From NCBI GenBank assembly GCA_031002005.1, contig CM061919.1, positions 34,189,088 to 34,253,087 of the forward strand: 64,000 nt of DNA. The letters are read 5' to 3'. Position numbers and translations under genes: made by a program. Positions 1 to 10,739 of the stretch are shown here, one piece after another; the stretch's first letter is position 1; each line of letters opens with the position of its first letter. The notes under the pieces were generated by a model. That model ran no database searches, had not been told where the DNA came from, and was given only the letters and a program-made list of their open reading frames with translations. The DNA comes from Vandiemenella viatica (taxonomy: Eukaryota; Arthropoda; Insecta; Orthoptera; Morabidae).

Positions 1-1340
1 ATAATGGTGGTTGGTACACTAGGCCCGAGCTTTAACTGATATTGTTACTAGAAAGCTGCAGCTCGTAGTCATTAATCCATAACAATCCCCAAATATACTG
101 ATTGGACCATGCGACCCGAACTGAAATATAAACAGAGACTTGGTGATAATTTAATCGTGGAACAGGAAGTAACCACACAATTTCGATGAAATTCAATAGA
201 CTGGTATCAAATCTGCGTTCTCTCAAGGATTCGAAGCCCTATACAGTTATTGGCGCCGAAGATTTAACATTACTATTTTATTAGGCCGGTTTAGAGCTTG
301 TGTTCCCGACACATTTGCTATTTCCATGTCTGGGATATGAAGCGGTGGTCCCCAGAACAAAGAGCTCTTGTATAGGGTTTGCGAAAAAACATATTTGTAA
401 AATTATAGAGCACCAAGGAGCAATAAGCTCCTGTACAAGTATTGTGGGCTGTCCATTATCCTTGTCGGGCTTTGAACCTGTGTGCCACAGCTATTGCGAA
501 TTGGCCTGTCCCTGTATCCGAGTAATGCGGCGATTTTGGTACCGTTTGCAAATTTGACACTGTACAGATGACTTGCGTGCAACGGGGGACTTGAAGCTCA
601 GGTTACAGCAGGCATTGCTAATTTTTATACGAACCTGGGAGTTAATTTGGTCTGATGTGAATTTGACTTGGAATTCGAACTCTATATCGCCCACTTGTCC
701 GGGGATCGAACAGAGGATTCCTTTCCCAAGTGCGTGTGTACCATTCCACATCATTTATACTGTAGAGAGCGGCAGTGGTGTTTATTAAGTGTGTGGGCGG
801 CCTTGAAGGGCTCATTTGGAGGAGGAAGGTTACCTTCAACTCCGGTTATGGCCAGCCGTGTGGAAAATCTAACTCGCACTGTGAGATTTTAATAAAATGA
901 CATGCATTAGTTCTTGCGGGGCAGTTAAAAGCCCGTTTAACGTCAGGCTGACAGCGCAAGCTACCTGCGGCGACACGGCTCCGCGGGCAGTTAGAGGCCG
1001 GCTGGTCTTACAGGTGGCGGTCGAAGTATGACCTTGAATCATGGGTAGAACATACATATAGATGCTACTGCACAAGATAGTTACCTTAAGATATGTAATA
1101 TGTTAGAGGGTACATTACAATATATGTTCCAACTAATTCTACGCAACACACACGTGTAACATCTGATTCGTTGGAATTTGGGCATTGAAATTACGATGGA
1201 GAAATTAATTGTTTCTCTGCTTTCGCACAGCATTAAAATGAAGACACTTTCTTTAGGAAGTTGTCTAATGGATTTGCTCGCTTACGGAATTAGTTGGCGG
1301 TTTAGGGATGTTGGGGATTCTACAATAACCGTGATGCCGC
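1..1340. other. No recognisable gene
   Basis: Only short unsupported open frames are present. A GC-richer island lies at about 905-1030 inside AT-rich DNA. I do not recognise any domain, splice-bounded exon or repeat end here. Confidence 0.5.
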
Positions 1341-1520
1341 AATTTGACGATGGATTCTTATGTAACTCGATGAGACCAATTGAAAGTAAAAAAGAGATAC
1401 TGTACCTCAAAACTGACGTGGTTAGGTTGAAATACGGCCTGTATCAGAATAAAAATTTCACCATAGCCGAATTTGGTAATGAATTCGTCTGTAACTCGAC
1501 GAGACCAATCGAAAATGAAG

Positions 1521-1556
<36 letters not shown>

Positions 1557-1627
1557 CCTTTAGTTCTCGAGATATTGTACCTCAAAAGTTAGGAAGTTTG
1601 AGATCCGGCCTGAACCAGACCAAAAAA
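1341..1627. repeat. Two tandem copies of a ~128 bp repeat
   Basis: Copy 1 starts at about 1341 and copy 2 at about 1469. Both carry a TGTAACTCGA block, a GAGACCAAT block and a TGTACCTCAAA block in the same order, followed by a related stretch that ends near CCGGCCTG or CGGCCTG. Copy 2 is stretched by an (AT)n run at 1521-1548. The in-frame reading through both copies is best explained by repetition, not by a gene. Confidence 0.6.
1521..1548. repeat. (AT)n microsatellite
   Basis: An uninterrupted AT dinucleotide run inside the second copy of the 128 bp repeat. Confidence 0.9.
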
Positions 1628-3169
1628 ATAAAAAATAAAAAAATCCGAAAAATCGAAACCTCTACACGGTGGAAATTCACTATAGGCGTTTTATTTTCTT
1701 CCTAGTTGTTGTTGTTAGGTTGAAATATGGCTTTCACTAGAACAAACGTCACAAAAATTACAAGGAACCATTGCTATAACTGTTTTGTTTAGTTCTATAA
1801 GAATTCATCAGAGTAATGATAGAACTGCCGCGACGTTTCTTCTATAGTTTGGATCTGTTAGTAAGCTAGCTTTCAATAATTTAAAACCCACCGAAACGAT
1901 ATCTTCTCCAAGAAATTCACATTTATCAAACTGCGTTTTAGGGGAATCCCGTTAACATGTCCTTTAGTAACGGCCCATTTATTTTATTGTTATCTTGGCA
2001 CACGTGGAATGTTATACTAAGCAGTCCATTCAAAATCATTGTCATTTATCGCGTGAAATGCCTCTCATAGGCATTATTTTATGAAGGACGACGTTTTTTC
2101 CTGTCTATCTTTGCTGAACACAGGGAAGTAAAGTGATTCACTTTCTCCAGGTTATCTTAACATCTCAGTTTTTAATACTGTTTGGAAATTGATATCACAA
2201 AGTTGAGAGATAATTTTTTGTCGTAGCATCCAGCATGTATCTGGTTGACATTGGACACTGTCTGTTTAGTTGTCTTATCAATTTTTATCAAGATTAAAAC
2301 ATTCAAATTGTTCAATAATCATGGCACATGACATATGACGGTATAGTAGTAACAGTCGCTATCAAAATACATTGCCACAGATGACAGATGTGACTAAATT
2401 TTGTCGTGTAAGAAAATTAAAACGTAATGCAAAACAACATGCAACTTATAATGTTTTGGTTATATGGCTTCTCGTCTCTGTCATTGGACACCACATATAA
2501 TATTAACTAACGTTCTCCTCCTTTTTCCTCGTCATAAAATCAACATACAACGTACGTACCTATAGCTACAGCTTCTCCTTCTTCTACATCACAGGATGCC
2601 ACCTATAAGTTACTAACTTAAATGAAATCCGTGCTTTTCTCAATTCACTTCATCTCAGTTTGGTTGTTTCACTCTTCTTTAATTAAACCCTGTTTCACAA
2701 ATTGATATATTGACGTTAAATTTTACTTTCATAACATTTAAATCTCCTTGTTCATTAATTTCAATAATCTCTTCTACTATTTTTTAAACCCCGCCATGAC
2801 AATGCCAGCGACGCCACCTTTTTTTTATTTTCAGCCTAAGTAACAAAGATACTGTCTCCACACTCACAGTTTACTGTTCAAAGACAACTCACATACACAC
2901 TGCTTTTGATATCCTAAATTCAATACTTTACAATAATTCTCGTCAAATTCGAATAAACGGCAAAAATATTACACATATAATTGCACAAACCATGGGGGAA
3001 AAAACCCAATAATCAGTAGTTTTTTTGAGTGTGAGGATACTGAGTTTTCTTAAAAACTGGATACTTGGAAATTTGAAATAACAGTTTCAAAAGAGAATAA
3101 ATTTCAAAATAAATTATGCAAATATTAAGTAATGTTTGTGCCAGGGGTTGCTGTGCTGACTGTTTGCAG
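1628..3169. other. AT-rich DNA upstream of the Toll exon
   Basis: No gene or repeat end is recognised. The last bases before 3170 form a plausible polypyrimidine and acceptor context (CTGACTGTTTGCAG), so at least the 3' part is probably intron of the receptor gene. Confidence 0.45.
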
Positions 3170-3465
3170 ATGGACGGCGCGAGAGTGGAGGGCGATTTGG
3201 AGTGCTGGCGACCGCAGGGCTTGCACGTGTGGAACTCCTCTGTGCTGGACCAGTGCGACGGCGTGAACACGGCACTGGCAGTTGGAGTGCCTCTGGGAGC
3301 CCTCGCCGGCATAGTCGGTCTAGTCGCTGCCGTCGCTTACAACTTCCGTTTCGAGATCACCTACCTGCGGCACATTCTGCGCGTGAAGATAGGCGCGGCA
3401 CGGAGGCCAGCTTCCAGCGTGCGGGGTGAACGAGTCTACACCTACGATGCCTTTGTCAGCTACAG
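3170..3465 (+). CDS. Toll-like receptor exon: juxtamembrane, transmembrane helix and start of TIR domain
   Basis: The exon is bounded by an acceptor ending TTTGCAG at 3169 and a donor CTACAG|GTCAGT at 3465/3466. It starts in phase 0 and ends after two bases of an Arg codon. Translation gives a Cys-containing juxtamembrane stretch, a hydrophobic helix of about 24 residues (starting TALAVGVPLGALAG), a basic cytoplasmic linker and then YDAFVSYR, which is box 1 of the TIR domain. In Toll receptors this part anchors the protein in the membrane and begins the cytoplasmic adaptor-binding TIR domain. The exon is clearly more GC-rich than its surroundings, as expected for conserved host coding DNA. 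Neither the leucine-rich ectodomain nor the rest of the TIR domain was found in the window, so the flanking exons lie outside it or behind long introns. A lone retained pseudo-exon is possible. The orthologue (which Toll) cannot be decided from this piece. Confidence 0.85.
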
Positions 3466-4280
3466 GTCAGTGGTTGGGCTTACTTCCTTCGTGGTAGTGG
3501 ATGCTGTGCACATCTGATTCGAGTAGCAAAGAGCTGGAAATGACTAGGCATACTAAACGGCGCAGCGAACTGTACAAATGATTAACATAGCGAACATGGG
3601 AAACGGAGTATCCTAGTGTTAATAGCTACTAACAGCTATCTACCTCTGCTGATTATCTAGTGCTGTATCACGCTTCATTGAGGTAGTTACTAGTTTAGAA
3701 AGGCTAAACGAGAATAATTAACAATAAATAATTACAATTCTCTTGTTAGTCATACAAAATCTAGCATGACCACCTGTTATAAATAGAGTTGCCATTTATA
3801 ACAGATAAATATTAAATATCAAGTACCATGCCAGTGCATACGAAAGTTTTAGGCTTACCACAATAAAGCTAAGTTTACAGGAAATGTCACTTGTAATTTG
3901 AAAAGTGGCTCAATGTGATCCGTGTATTTAACGTGAGTCCGGTGTAGCAAAGCCAAAGTAACATGTCTAGATTATGAGAGAATATCTCTCGTTACAGTAA
4001 AAAGTTTAATCTTTATACATAAACCCCGTGGCTTGGGGCCGACGTTACGTAGATAGCACGAATGAAGCCAATCGGGATGAGTTCCACGCTTAGTTCAGTT
4101 GGGGCCAACGACTGAAGCAAAAGCTCCAAGAATACGTGCCCAATAACATTAAACAAAGGGCTCTAGGCAAACATTAAGTCTTTCTACTTCATCAGAAGAC
4201 GAACATTTATGTCGCCGAAGTATTGCGTATAAATAATAGTATTACTCGATTCGTTTCCCGAGAAACTTTCATAATTACAC
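3466..4280. other. Probable intron or intergenic DNA after the Toll exon
   Basis: AT-rich, with no coding signal. The far end (from about 4010) may already be the 5' part of the Penelope-like element, but I cannot fix that boundary. Confidence 0.4.
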
Positions 4281-4885
4281 AACGCCGAGGAAATCGACCT
4301 CTATGGGGAGGATATTAATCGCCGTGTTAAGCGACTGAAGATTACGAAAAAAGAGATCCAGACTACTTAGTGCTCTCGCCTTGGACCAGAACATTGTACC
4401 TTCATTTGCCGAGATTCGTCACCCTATTGAGATTTTTTCGGCGAAGAAAACTCTGCGGAAATCGAGTTTTTCTCTTGTGAGGGAGAGGATTGAGTACGCA
4501 AGGCGTGAGTTAGACTGTTTCTCAACCTCTTCTTGGTTGCCGCATGTTTTTGTATAACAGTACTCACCGCTCTAGCTCACAGGGCGCGGGCAATATGCGA
4601 TGAGGACAGCTTACCCGGTGAGTTAGAACATTTACGTCATACCCTCAGACAAAATGGGTACAGTGAACATCAGATACAATTCTTTGAAGTAAAGCATAGA
4701 CCTAATATCCGCGATCACATAGAATTCTTGCTGTACTCTGACGTCACAACATCGATGGTTGGAATAGTTCTAGCTAGAAAGGGCATTGAGACCATTTTCC
4801 TACTTCTACAAAAACTGAGTAACATTTTGCTTTGTCAAAAGCATGACCTTGCCATTCGTACACCGTGTGAATGCGGAAAGAAGTA
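4281..4885 (+). pseudogene. Penelope-like element polyprotein remnant, left half
   Basis: From about 4370 the translation matches the N-terminal region of Penelope-like polyproteins (a segment with ALDQNIVPSFAEIR and RERIEYARRELD). It then jumps at about 4530 to the connector between reverse transcriptase and endonuclease (HRARAICDEDSLPGELEHLR, then LRQNGYSEHQI) and reaches the start of the GIY-YIG endonuclease at CECGKK. The reverse transcriptase core is missing, so the copy is internally deleted, and there are frame breaks near 4360 and 4530. It stops at 4885, where the Polinton-like element begins. The reading continues in frame at 13738 on the far side (see 13734-14042). This is a dead retroelement copy, older than the insertion that split it. 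Confidence 0.8.
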
Positions 4886-5596
4886 AGTAGTGTTAGAATG
4901 GACGTTTGAGATATGACCCCCGCGACCTCCACTCCCTTATTCAGAACGCTCTTGTGTGTGTGCCTGTTTTGCTGCAGTCTCAAGGTCAATCCCCTTCCCC
5001 CCCTCCGCCATCGCTCCTCTCTAACGGCCCATTACCTTAAAATTTAATTAAAATTTCTGACAGACGGATAATAAACGGCTTTTACCTGTCAGCCAGCCTA
5101 TTACCTGCGGGAATTGATGGTTGTCGTTTATGTAGCCCGCTGCCTTTAAATTAAAATTTATGACAGCCGGATGATAAAAGAGGCTATGGTAATTAGCCTT
5201 CTCCCGGCTTGCGGGTCCCCCGCAAGGCCACCCCTTCCACCAGAGTCAGGTGTATGCCGGCCGCTAAACAACCTGCCACTAACAGCAGTATAAAAGAAGC
5301 GGACTCAACAGAAACTAAGCCAGTTGTATCTGAACTTAAGCAGAGAGAATATCTTCGCAAAGCATTGAAGATTTGCTTTCCTTCGATGACGTGAATCAAC
5401 AAGGTAATTATGTTTTTCATTAATTGCTAGTTTCAGTTATTCAGATTTTCTATCTTACAAATTTATGCAGCCTTTTAAACTATGTTATCTTTTTAGGTTT
5501 ACTGTCTGAAGGAGCCACTACTGATGGAAGTCTGCTGATTTTCAGTTCCAATGAATGGATTTTGCAATTATGTGATAAATTCCACAGTGAGTTTTT

Positions 5597-6525
5597 AAAA
5601 AAAATTCCGATGACATATCAGATGACTTAGAAACTGCTAGGATCCAAATTGATTTGCTGAAGGGAATTGCGGATCAAACCGGTTGACAGATATCTTTTGA
5701 GAAAACGAAATTAATGACTAACATCAAAGATGCTCCACTGAAACTTCAAACCAAATACGGGGACATTAATCTAGTGGAATAATTTAAGTACCTTGGTGAG
5801 ATCATTATGAAAAACGGATTAGACAAAGAAGCTATTCGGAAAAGGATTCGCAAACAAGAAATAGCCTACCAATCTTCGCGAGTGGTCTACAATAAAAAAT
5901 GTCTCTCACAAAATACTAAAATACGTCGTTATGAAACAGTTCTGAAGCCAGTAGTTTTGTATTCAGCTGAAACCTTGTTCCTGAATACTGATAAAGGACT
6001 TCTGGGAAAACTGGAGAAAAAAGAGAGAAAAATTATTAGAGGAATTCTGGGTTCCGACTTTAAAATTGGCGTCCATCAAAAGAGATCCAACAAAGAAGTC
6101 TACCGCAAAATAGAGAAAATCACTGAAACAATCCGCAAAAGACGGGGTCGATTCTATGGCCACCTCAAACGGGTGGAGGAGAACAGACTAACAAAAAAAA
6201 AATTAATTTATTTGATTCCAGACCCAAAACTGTAATGCCCTGGTTCATAAATATTAAAGAAGATCTTCATTTGATGGGGCTAGAACCAGAAGATGATTTC
6301 AACAGAGATATATTTCGGAAGAAGTTAATGAGAAGTGGGACAAGCCGAGACGAACACTCCAACAGAAGACGCGGTACACTCTGGACAGAGGAGCGCAAAC
6401 AGGCGCATTCAAAACGAATGAAGGAGTTCTGGGTCCAAAGGAAGATGAAACTCGCTGCCAAAAGCACAAAGGCTTAAAGTGGTCCTAGTTGGCCTCAATG
6501 AATAAATATAAATATATATATAGTT
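5597..6525 (+). mobile_element. Non-LTR retrotransposon, 5'-truncated insertion
   Basis: Present only in the left arm of the Polinton-like element. The right arm runs from its AATTCC block to the GGCGTTTTAAC block with unrelated spacer. The insertion ends with a TAAATATAAATATATATATA-type tail at about 6500-6525. The size fits a 5'-truncated copy carrying only the end of the reverse transcriptase ORF. Confidence 0.75.
5615..6477 (+). pseudogene. Non-LTR reverse transcriptase, C-terminal part (broken)
   Basis: The translation shows the region after the catalytic palm: ISFEKTKLM, FKYLGEIIMKNG, KPVVLYSAETL, the ERKIIRGILG stretch and, at the end, WFINIKEDLHLMGLE with FNRDIFRKK. This order is typical of the thumb and C-terminal region of EN-RT type non-LTR retrotransposons. 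There are in-frame stops near 5684 and 5780, and a frameshift in the A-run at about 6190-6200 moves the last 80 codons into another frame. The YADD active site is not included because the copy is truncated. Confidence 0.8.
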
Positions 6526-7580
6526 GGCGTTTTAACCTATGTTATCTTCAAACATTTTTAATTTTACAGATATACAATCTGAAGGACTGGAGTTTGAGGG
6601 TCTACCCACTACTAGTACCTATGATGTAAGCATGCAATTGATTGGTGAGTCTCACTTTTATATATATATTCACATATTCCATGTAACTAGGATATGCTCA
6701 TTGGACTTTATCGTTTCAGGAATTTCTGCAGGCATGTCCGTGTACCTGCTCCACCCATGTGATTACCACCTGCAGGATGAAAGCTTGCGGGTTATGATGG
6801 TATACCCAGCGAAGAAATATTTGGTTTTGAGTACAGTATGATTTATATTCATTTATCAAAATCTATTTACTGTTTTAACTTGTGTGAAGAATTATTTGAT
6901 AGTGAATTCAGTAAGCTTTTAATTCTTTTTCATTTATTAAATGTAATTTTTAGACCTATATTACCTTTTTTAAAAAATTACCGTAGTGTCAGGAACATAA
7001 TATAACCAGTAAACGGAGGAGGATCAATCATGCAACCAAATGGTAAAATTCACTTCGTTATTTATTTATACATTCCATTTGTTTCTATCATTTCAGAGCC
7101 ATCCGAATGTATGCACCATACTGCTCAACCCATGCGTTTGCAATCTGCAGTGGGTAATGAGACTTTATCCAGTGTTGGCTTGGAACAGGAATTATTTGAT
7201 TGTGAGTACAATATATAATTTCTTCATTTAACAAATTCATGTCATCTTTAAACATATGATAGCTTCTTTTGTCATGTTTTAACCTATGTTTTGTTTTTAT
7301 ACATTTGGCAGGGCATGATGGTTTACCCAGTGCCAGTGTCTGTGACTGGGAACAAGATCTATTTGATATTGACTGCAATATGCCTTAAAAAAATCTCTTT
7401 TAACAAATCCAGATAATTTTTTAAATAGTTTTTCCACAGTATAAGCATCTTGATATGTCCAGTAAAAGGATGATGATTCAGTCCATGCATCGAAACGGTA
7501 AGCATCAATTTTTTTTATATTATTATATTCCATGTAACTAGATACCAGCTTTATTCTCATTAGTTTTTATCTTTTCAGAG

Positions 7581-8019
7581 TAGAGATGGGTCGTTCACGA
7601 TCGAATCAGTTCTTTAGAGCAATTCTTTTAAAAGAGCGAGTGAGCAGTAGCCCACTAAAAGTGAACGGTAGTTCTTCTAGGTGAGTCGGTCATAAGTCGG
7701 CTGATTCCGAAGATCAAGAAGAGTTTTTTCACGTGGGTTTTGTAGACTGTAGCGCTAAAAAAAAAGGGGGCTTCTAATTGCATCAAAGAATATTTAAGGG
7801 GGGTATTTCATCGAGTGAGGGTGTAACCGGATTCTGAGGGTTGAGACCTAAAAAAAAGGTCTACTAATTGCATCAAAGTCGATTTAAGTTGGGATATTTC
7901 ATTGAAAAGTGGGAGTGTAACCAGATTCTGAGGGGTGACCTAAAAAAAAAACCTTGTTCTTCTCGTGGAGTGATCAAATGAACACCGCTCTTTTTGGAGA
8001 GTCACTTTGCCCACCTCTA
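7581..8019. mobile_element. hAT-type MITE (439 bp)
   Basis: Terminal inverted repeats are TAGAGATGGG at the left and CCCACCTCTA at the right, flanked by a perfect 8-bp duplication TTTCAGAG at 7573-7580 and 8020-8027. The empty site survives in the right arm (reverse strand near 10975). Internally, a block of about 105 bp ending in GATTCTGAGG is present twice in tandem (about 7765-7850 and 7860-7945). No transposase is present. Confidence 0.9.
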
Positions 8020-8759
8020 TTTCAGAGTCGCCCGAGGGCATGAATGTACCTGCCGTCGTCGTGTTCGGGCCTGCTCTGCCTATGAGCAGACCGAGAGAAA
8101 TACAGGACTCAGCCAACAGGCGAAACCCAATACTCGTTCCTAGCAGGCAGGACTCAGGACTGGCAGGTCCTAGGAGGGAGAGTTCAGGAGTGGCAGGCCC
8201 TTGCAGGCTGCAGCAACCAAATAAAGTAGCATCATGTGCAGCAACGAGGGGTGAGTTTTCAGACGCAAAGCACTTAATACTTGAAGATAAGCAGAGTGCT
8301 TTTAAAAACAGAATCAATACCGGGACCATTCTCAATTCTTAAATTTTTTTTGTTACCATTAACTTCATTTTTTATTTTGGTTAATAAAAATCCGCGAAAA
8401 TGGTAGTAACCAGTCAACCCCGGCCGTAAATGTTCAGGTTGGGCTGGCTACAACCTTTGCTGTTCGGAAGGGTTTAAATTTCGTTTCCGAAAACTTGTAT
8501 TTTCTAACTAGAATGCGTGAAGTCACTACCAGCCCTCACCTGCCTGATTGGAGATCAGGATGAAATTGGAAGAGTTTCAGGAGAGATATTATGGCAAAGC
8601 CCTCGAAACATTAACATTGCGAGTCAGATGCATCGCTCATAAAATCTAAGCTCGCAATCTACCAGAGGGTAGATACTTTGACATGGTGCAACTGTACAGA
8701 TTGGTAACATCGAGTAAGTGATAAAATCGTCTGGCGCCTCGCGGTTGGCGTACCTATGG

Positions 8760-10665
8760 ACTCATTGACCTCCACGTATTCTGCGTTCGGAAAGGAGCAG
8801 CACGTCGATATCAGTCAGAAGGTCCAATTCAATCTGCGTGTTCTTTAACATGACCTGCCACGAAAGGCCTGGGGATATAAAGTAGTGGGCAGAGTCCACG
8901 TTGTATTTCCCCAAACATACACTCTTAATTTTTTGAAACAGATCTGCAAGTAATCGCACACTTTGTCTCCATGTACAGACTTGCATATTCGCCTAACGTA
9001 TTGATCTGGAACGTCTGCCACACTTGTGTCGCGTGTTCGTAATCGGCATCTGAAATTTCAGACTCCGACAATGAACTATAAAATTTGATTTTGGCGGCGT
9101 GGTCTCGTCGAGCTTCTCACACGGATCCATATATTCACAGGGGAAGACAACTTTCCGCTCAACTAGTTGAAACTTCTCGGGGTCGGCAATGTTCACGTCG
9201 CCGTCCTCAAGGTATCCAACCATTTTTTCTAATGGGGCCTGCATAAAACGGTAAGAGTCCAGAAACCTTAAAGTAACTGAAGTATGTACAATATTTTCTG
9301 AAAAACAAATCTAGCAATCGGTGTTTATGTGGAGAACATTCATCCCATCCCGTCGAGGTCGGATGATGACATAATTGTGAAATGTGTGTCATGCGCAGAA
9401 AGATTATGAAAGAAAATGGATATGTACTTTTTAGTCTTAAATTGCAAAGTGCAGTCAATGTGTACAGCTCCCTGAATTCACCTGTGATATGGCAATGATC
9501 GCGGAGTTTAACAGTCCCCGTTTCAATGTCTTACTCACAGATGTGGCATACTGTAGCATCAGCAAAATTTGCTTCTTGCTAATCTGTCATTACAAGGGGA
9601 ATAAACTCCTTGTAAATTTTATCAGCGTCCTCGGCAAGTTGGTCAAGATGTTCCACAAACCATTTGTCGGGGTTTGGACTGACAAGGAGTTGAAAGGTGA
9701 CAGATTAGGTACATTAGACAAACTACGTGGTATGATGAAATGGTTGAGTGAGAGGCGTTGGGTGAGCGACTGCATGAATCACAAGGTTCTAACAAACGTT
9801 CAAAATCCGTGTAAACGACGACGGGCACACGCTGTTGGTACGCAAAACCCTTAAACTTTAAAGTTTTATCGTCATCGAAGGTCATATCTACTCTAACTGG
9901 AACTGCCCTTGCGCAATCGATCTCTTGTCGGTACAGGAGATCTTTGCTGCCAAAATGCTGCAGAAATCTGTCGCATATGTGTATGGTACCATGATGGTTA
10001 CTTAATGAAGAATTAACTAGCCGCGACAAGTTGTGAATCCAACAGTATGCAGCAACATGTTAATGTGGTTATCGCGTTTGTCTGCAGTTAAATATAAGGG
10101 CGCGACAACTTCATTCCTACCTTTTACCGAAAACGATTACTGTAATGCCTGGATTTTGCCACTCAAATTTGGAAATATCTAAGAGTTTTACCTGAAACTC
10201 AGTACTTGTGAAAACTAATTCATGGCTTGCGAATGCCTCCCCATATGTACTAACTACAATTGCGTTATTATGCGCCTGTACTTGAGCTGTAACAAGAGTC
10301 CAAATAAAACATCAATAGTTTTCATTTTTCACGTTGACAACAGCCAGTTTTCTTTGGGTATCAAGTGGCAGAGCGACATGGGAGGACCGTCGATAGAAAA
10401 GTTGAAAATGAGGAATGTTAATGTTGAGGGACATTAATGTTTCGATGGTTTTGCCATAATATTTCTCTTGAAACTCTTCCAATTTCATCCTGAACTCCGA
10501 CTCCACGTAGATCTTATACCAATCAGGCAGGTGAGTGTTGGTAGTAACTTCACGCAATTTAGTTATAAAAAAGAAATTTGCGGAAACGAAATTTAAACCC
10601 TTCTGAACTGCAAAGAATGGGGTGGACTGGCTACTAACAATTTCGCGGGCTTTATTTGCCAAAAG
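8760..10665 (-). pseudogene. Polinton-type family-B DNA polymerase, N-terminal and exonuclease region (broken)
   Basis: Read on the minus strand in N-to-C order. 10662-10312 gives a segment with KGLNFVSANFFF and LPDWYKIYVESEF, then AVVNVKNEN. 10029 to about 9650 gives a zinc-finger-like CDRFLQHF...HEIDC block (first His/Cys positions partly changed) followed by VVYTDFERLLE, which fits the Exo I (DxE) motif. 9290-8993 gives RFLDSYRFMQAPLEKMVGYL and VVFPCEYMD. 8986-8762 gives SPGLSWQVMLK, LLTDIDVLLL and GIRGG. The order matches protein-primed PolB of Polintons. The protein ends just before the polymerase palm motifs, so it could not polymerise. Several frame changes and stops separate the blocks (for example near 9245, 9640 and 10050). 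Confidence 0.8.
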
Positions 10666-10739
10666 ATTTTAACATACATCAATGAAGTTAAGTGGTCCAA
10701 TAAATTTCCAAAATTTTGAATGATACCGGTATAGATTCA

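Larger units (their letters stand above)
4886..8618 (+). repeat. Left inverted arm of the Polinton-like element
   Basis: Homologous in inverse orientation to about 10433-13733. It carries two insertions absent from the other arm: a non-LTR retrotransposon piece (about 5597-6525) and a hAT MITE (7581-8019). Similarity to the other arm stops near 8618. The segment from 8619 to about 8750 has no counterpart that I recognise. Confidence 0.85.
5347..8620 (+). pseudogene. Spliced gene of the Polinton-like element, left-arm copy (broken)
   Basis: Exon-like blocks with matching splice sites are shared with the right arm. An acidic first segment (reading SQSIEDLLSFDDVNQQ) ends with donor AAG|GTAATT at 5403/5404. 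Further exons lie at 5497-5586, 6570-6644, 6720-6826, 7010-7042, 7097-7201, 7312-7388, 7463-7497 and 8026-8250. Two exon types alternate: micro-exons of about 33-35 bp, and longer ones ending in a GLPS...FD-like motif. The last block (from about 8450) leads into the N-terminal region of the DNA polymerase (KGLNFVSENLYF). Breaks seen: the start ATG of the right arm is ATA here, the donor after the 6720 exon is TT instead of GT, and a retrotransposon and a MITE interrupt it. The function of the exon-repeat part is unknown. Confidence 0.6.

Noticed and set aside
1178..1525. 115-codon open frame
   Set aside because: Covers the 128 bp repeat; both copies give the same peptide pattern, with no known domain or splice context.
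5209..5394. 61-codon open frame ending FPSMT, also present in the right arm at 13128-13313
   Set aside because: The frame that splices in phase into the next exon (reading SIEDL...NQQ) is a different one, so this frame is probably non-coding; kept only as part of the arm homology.
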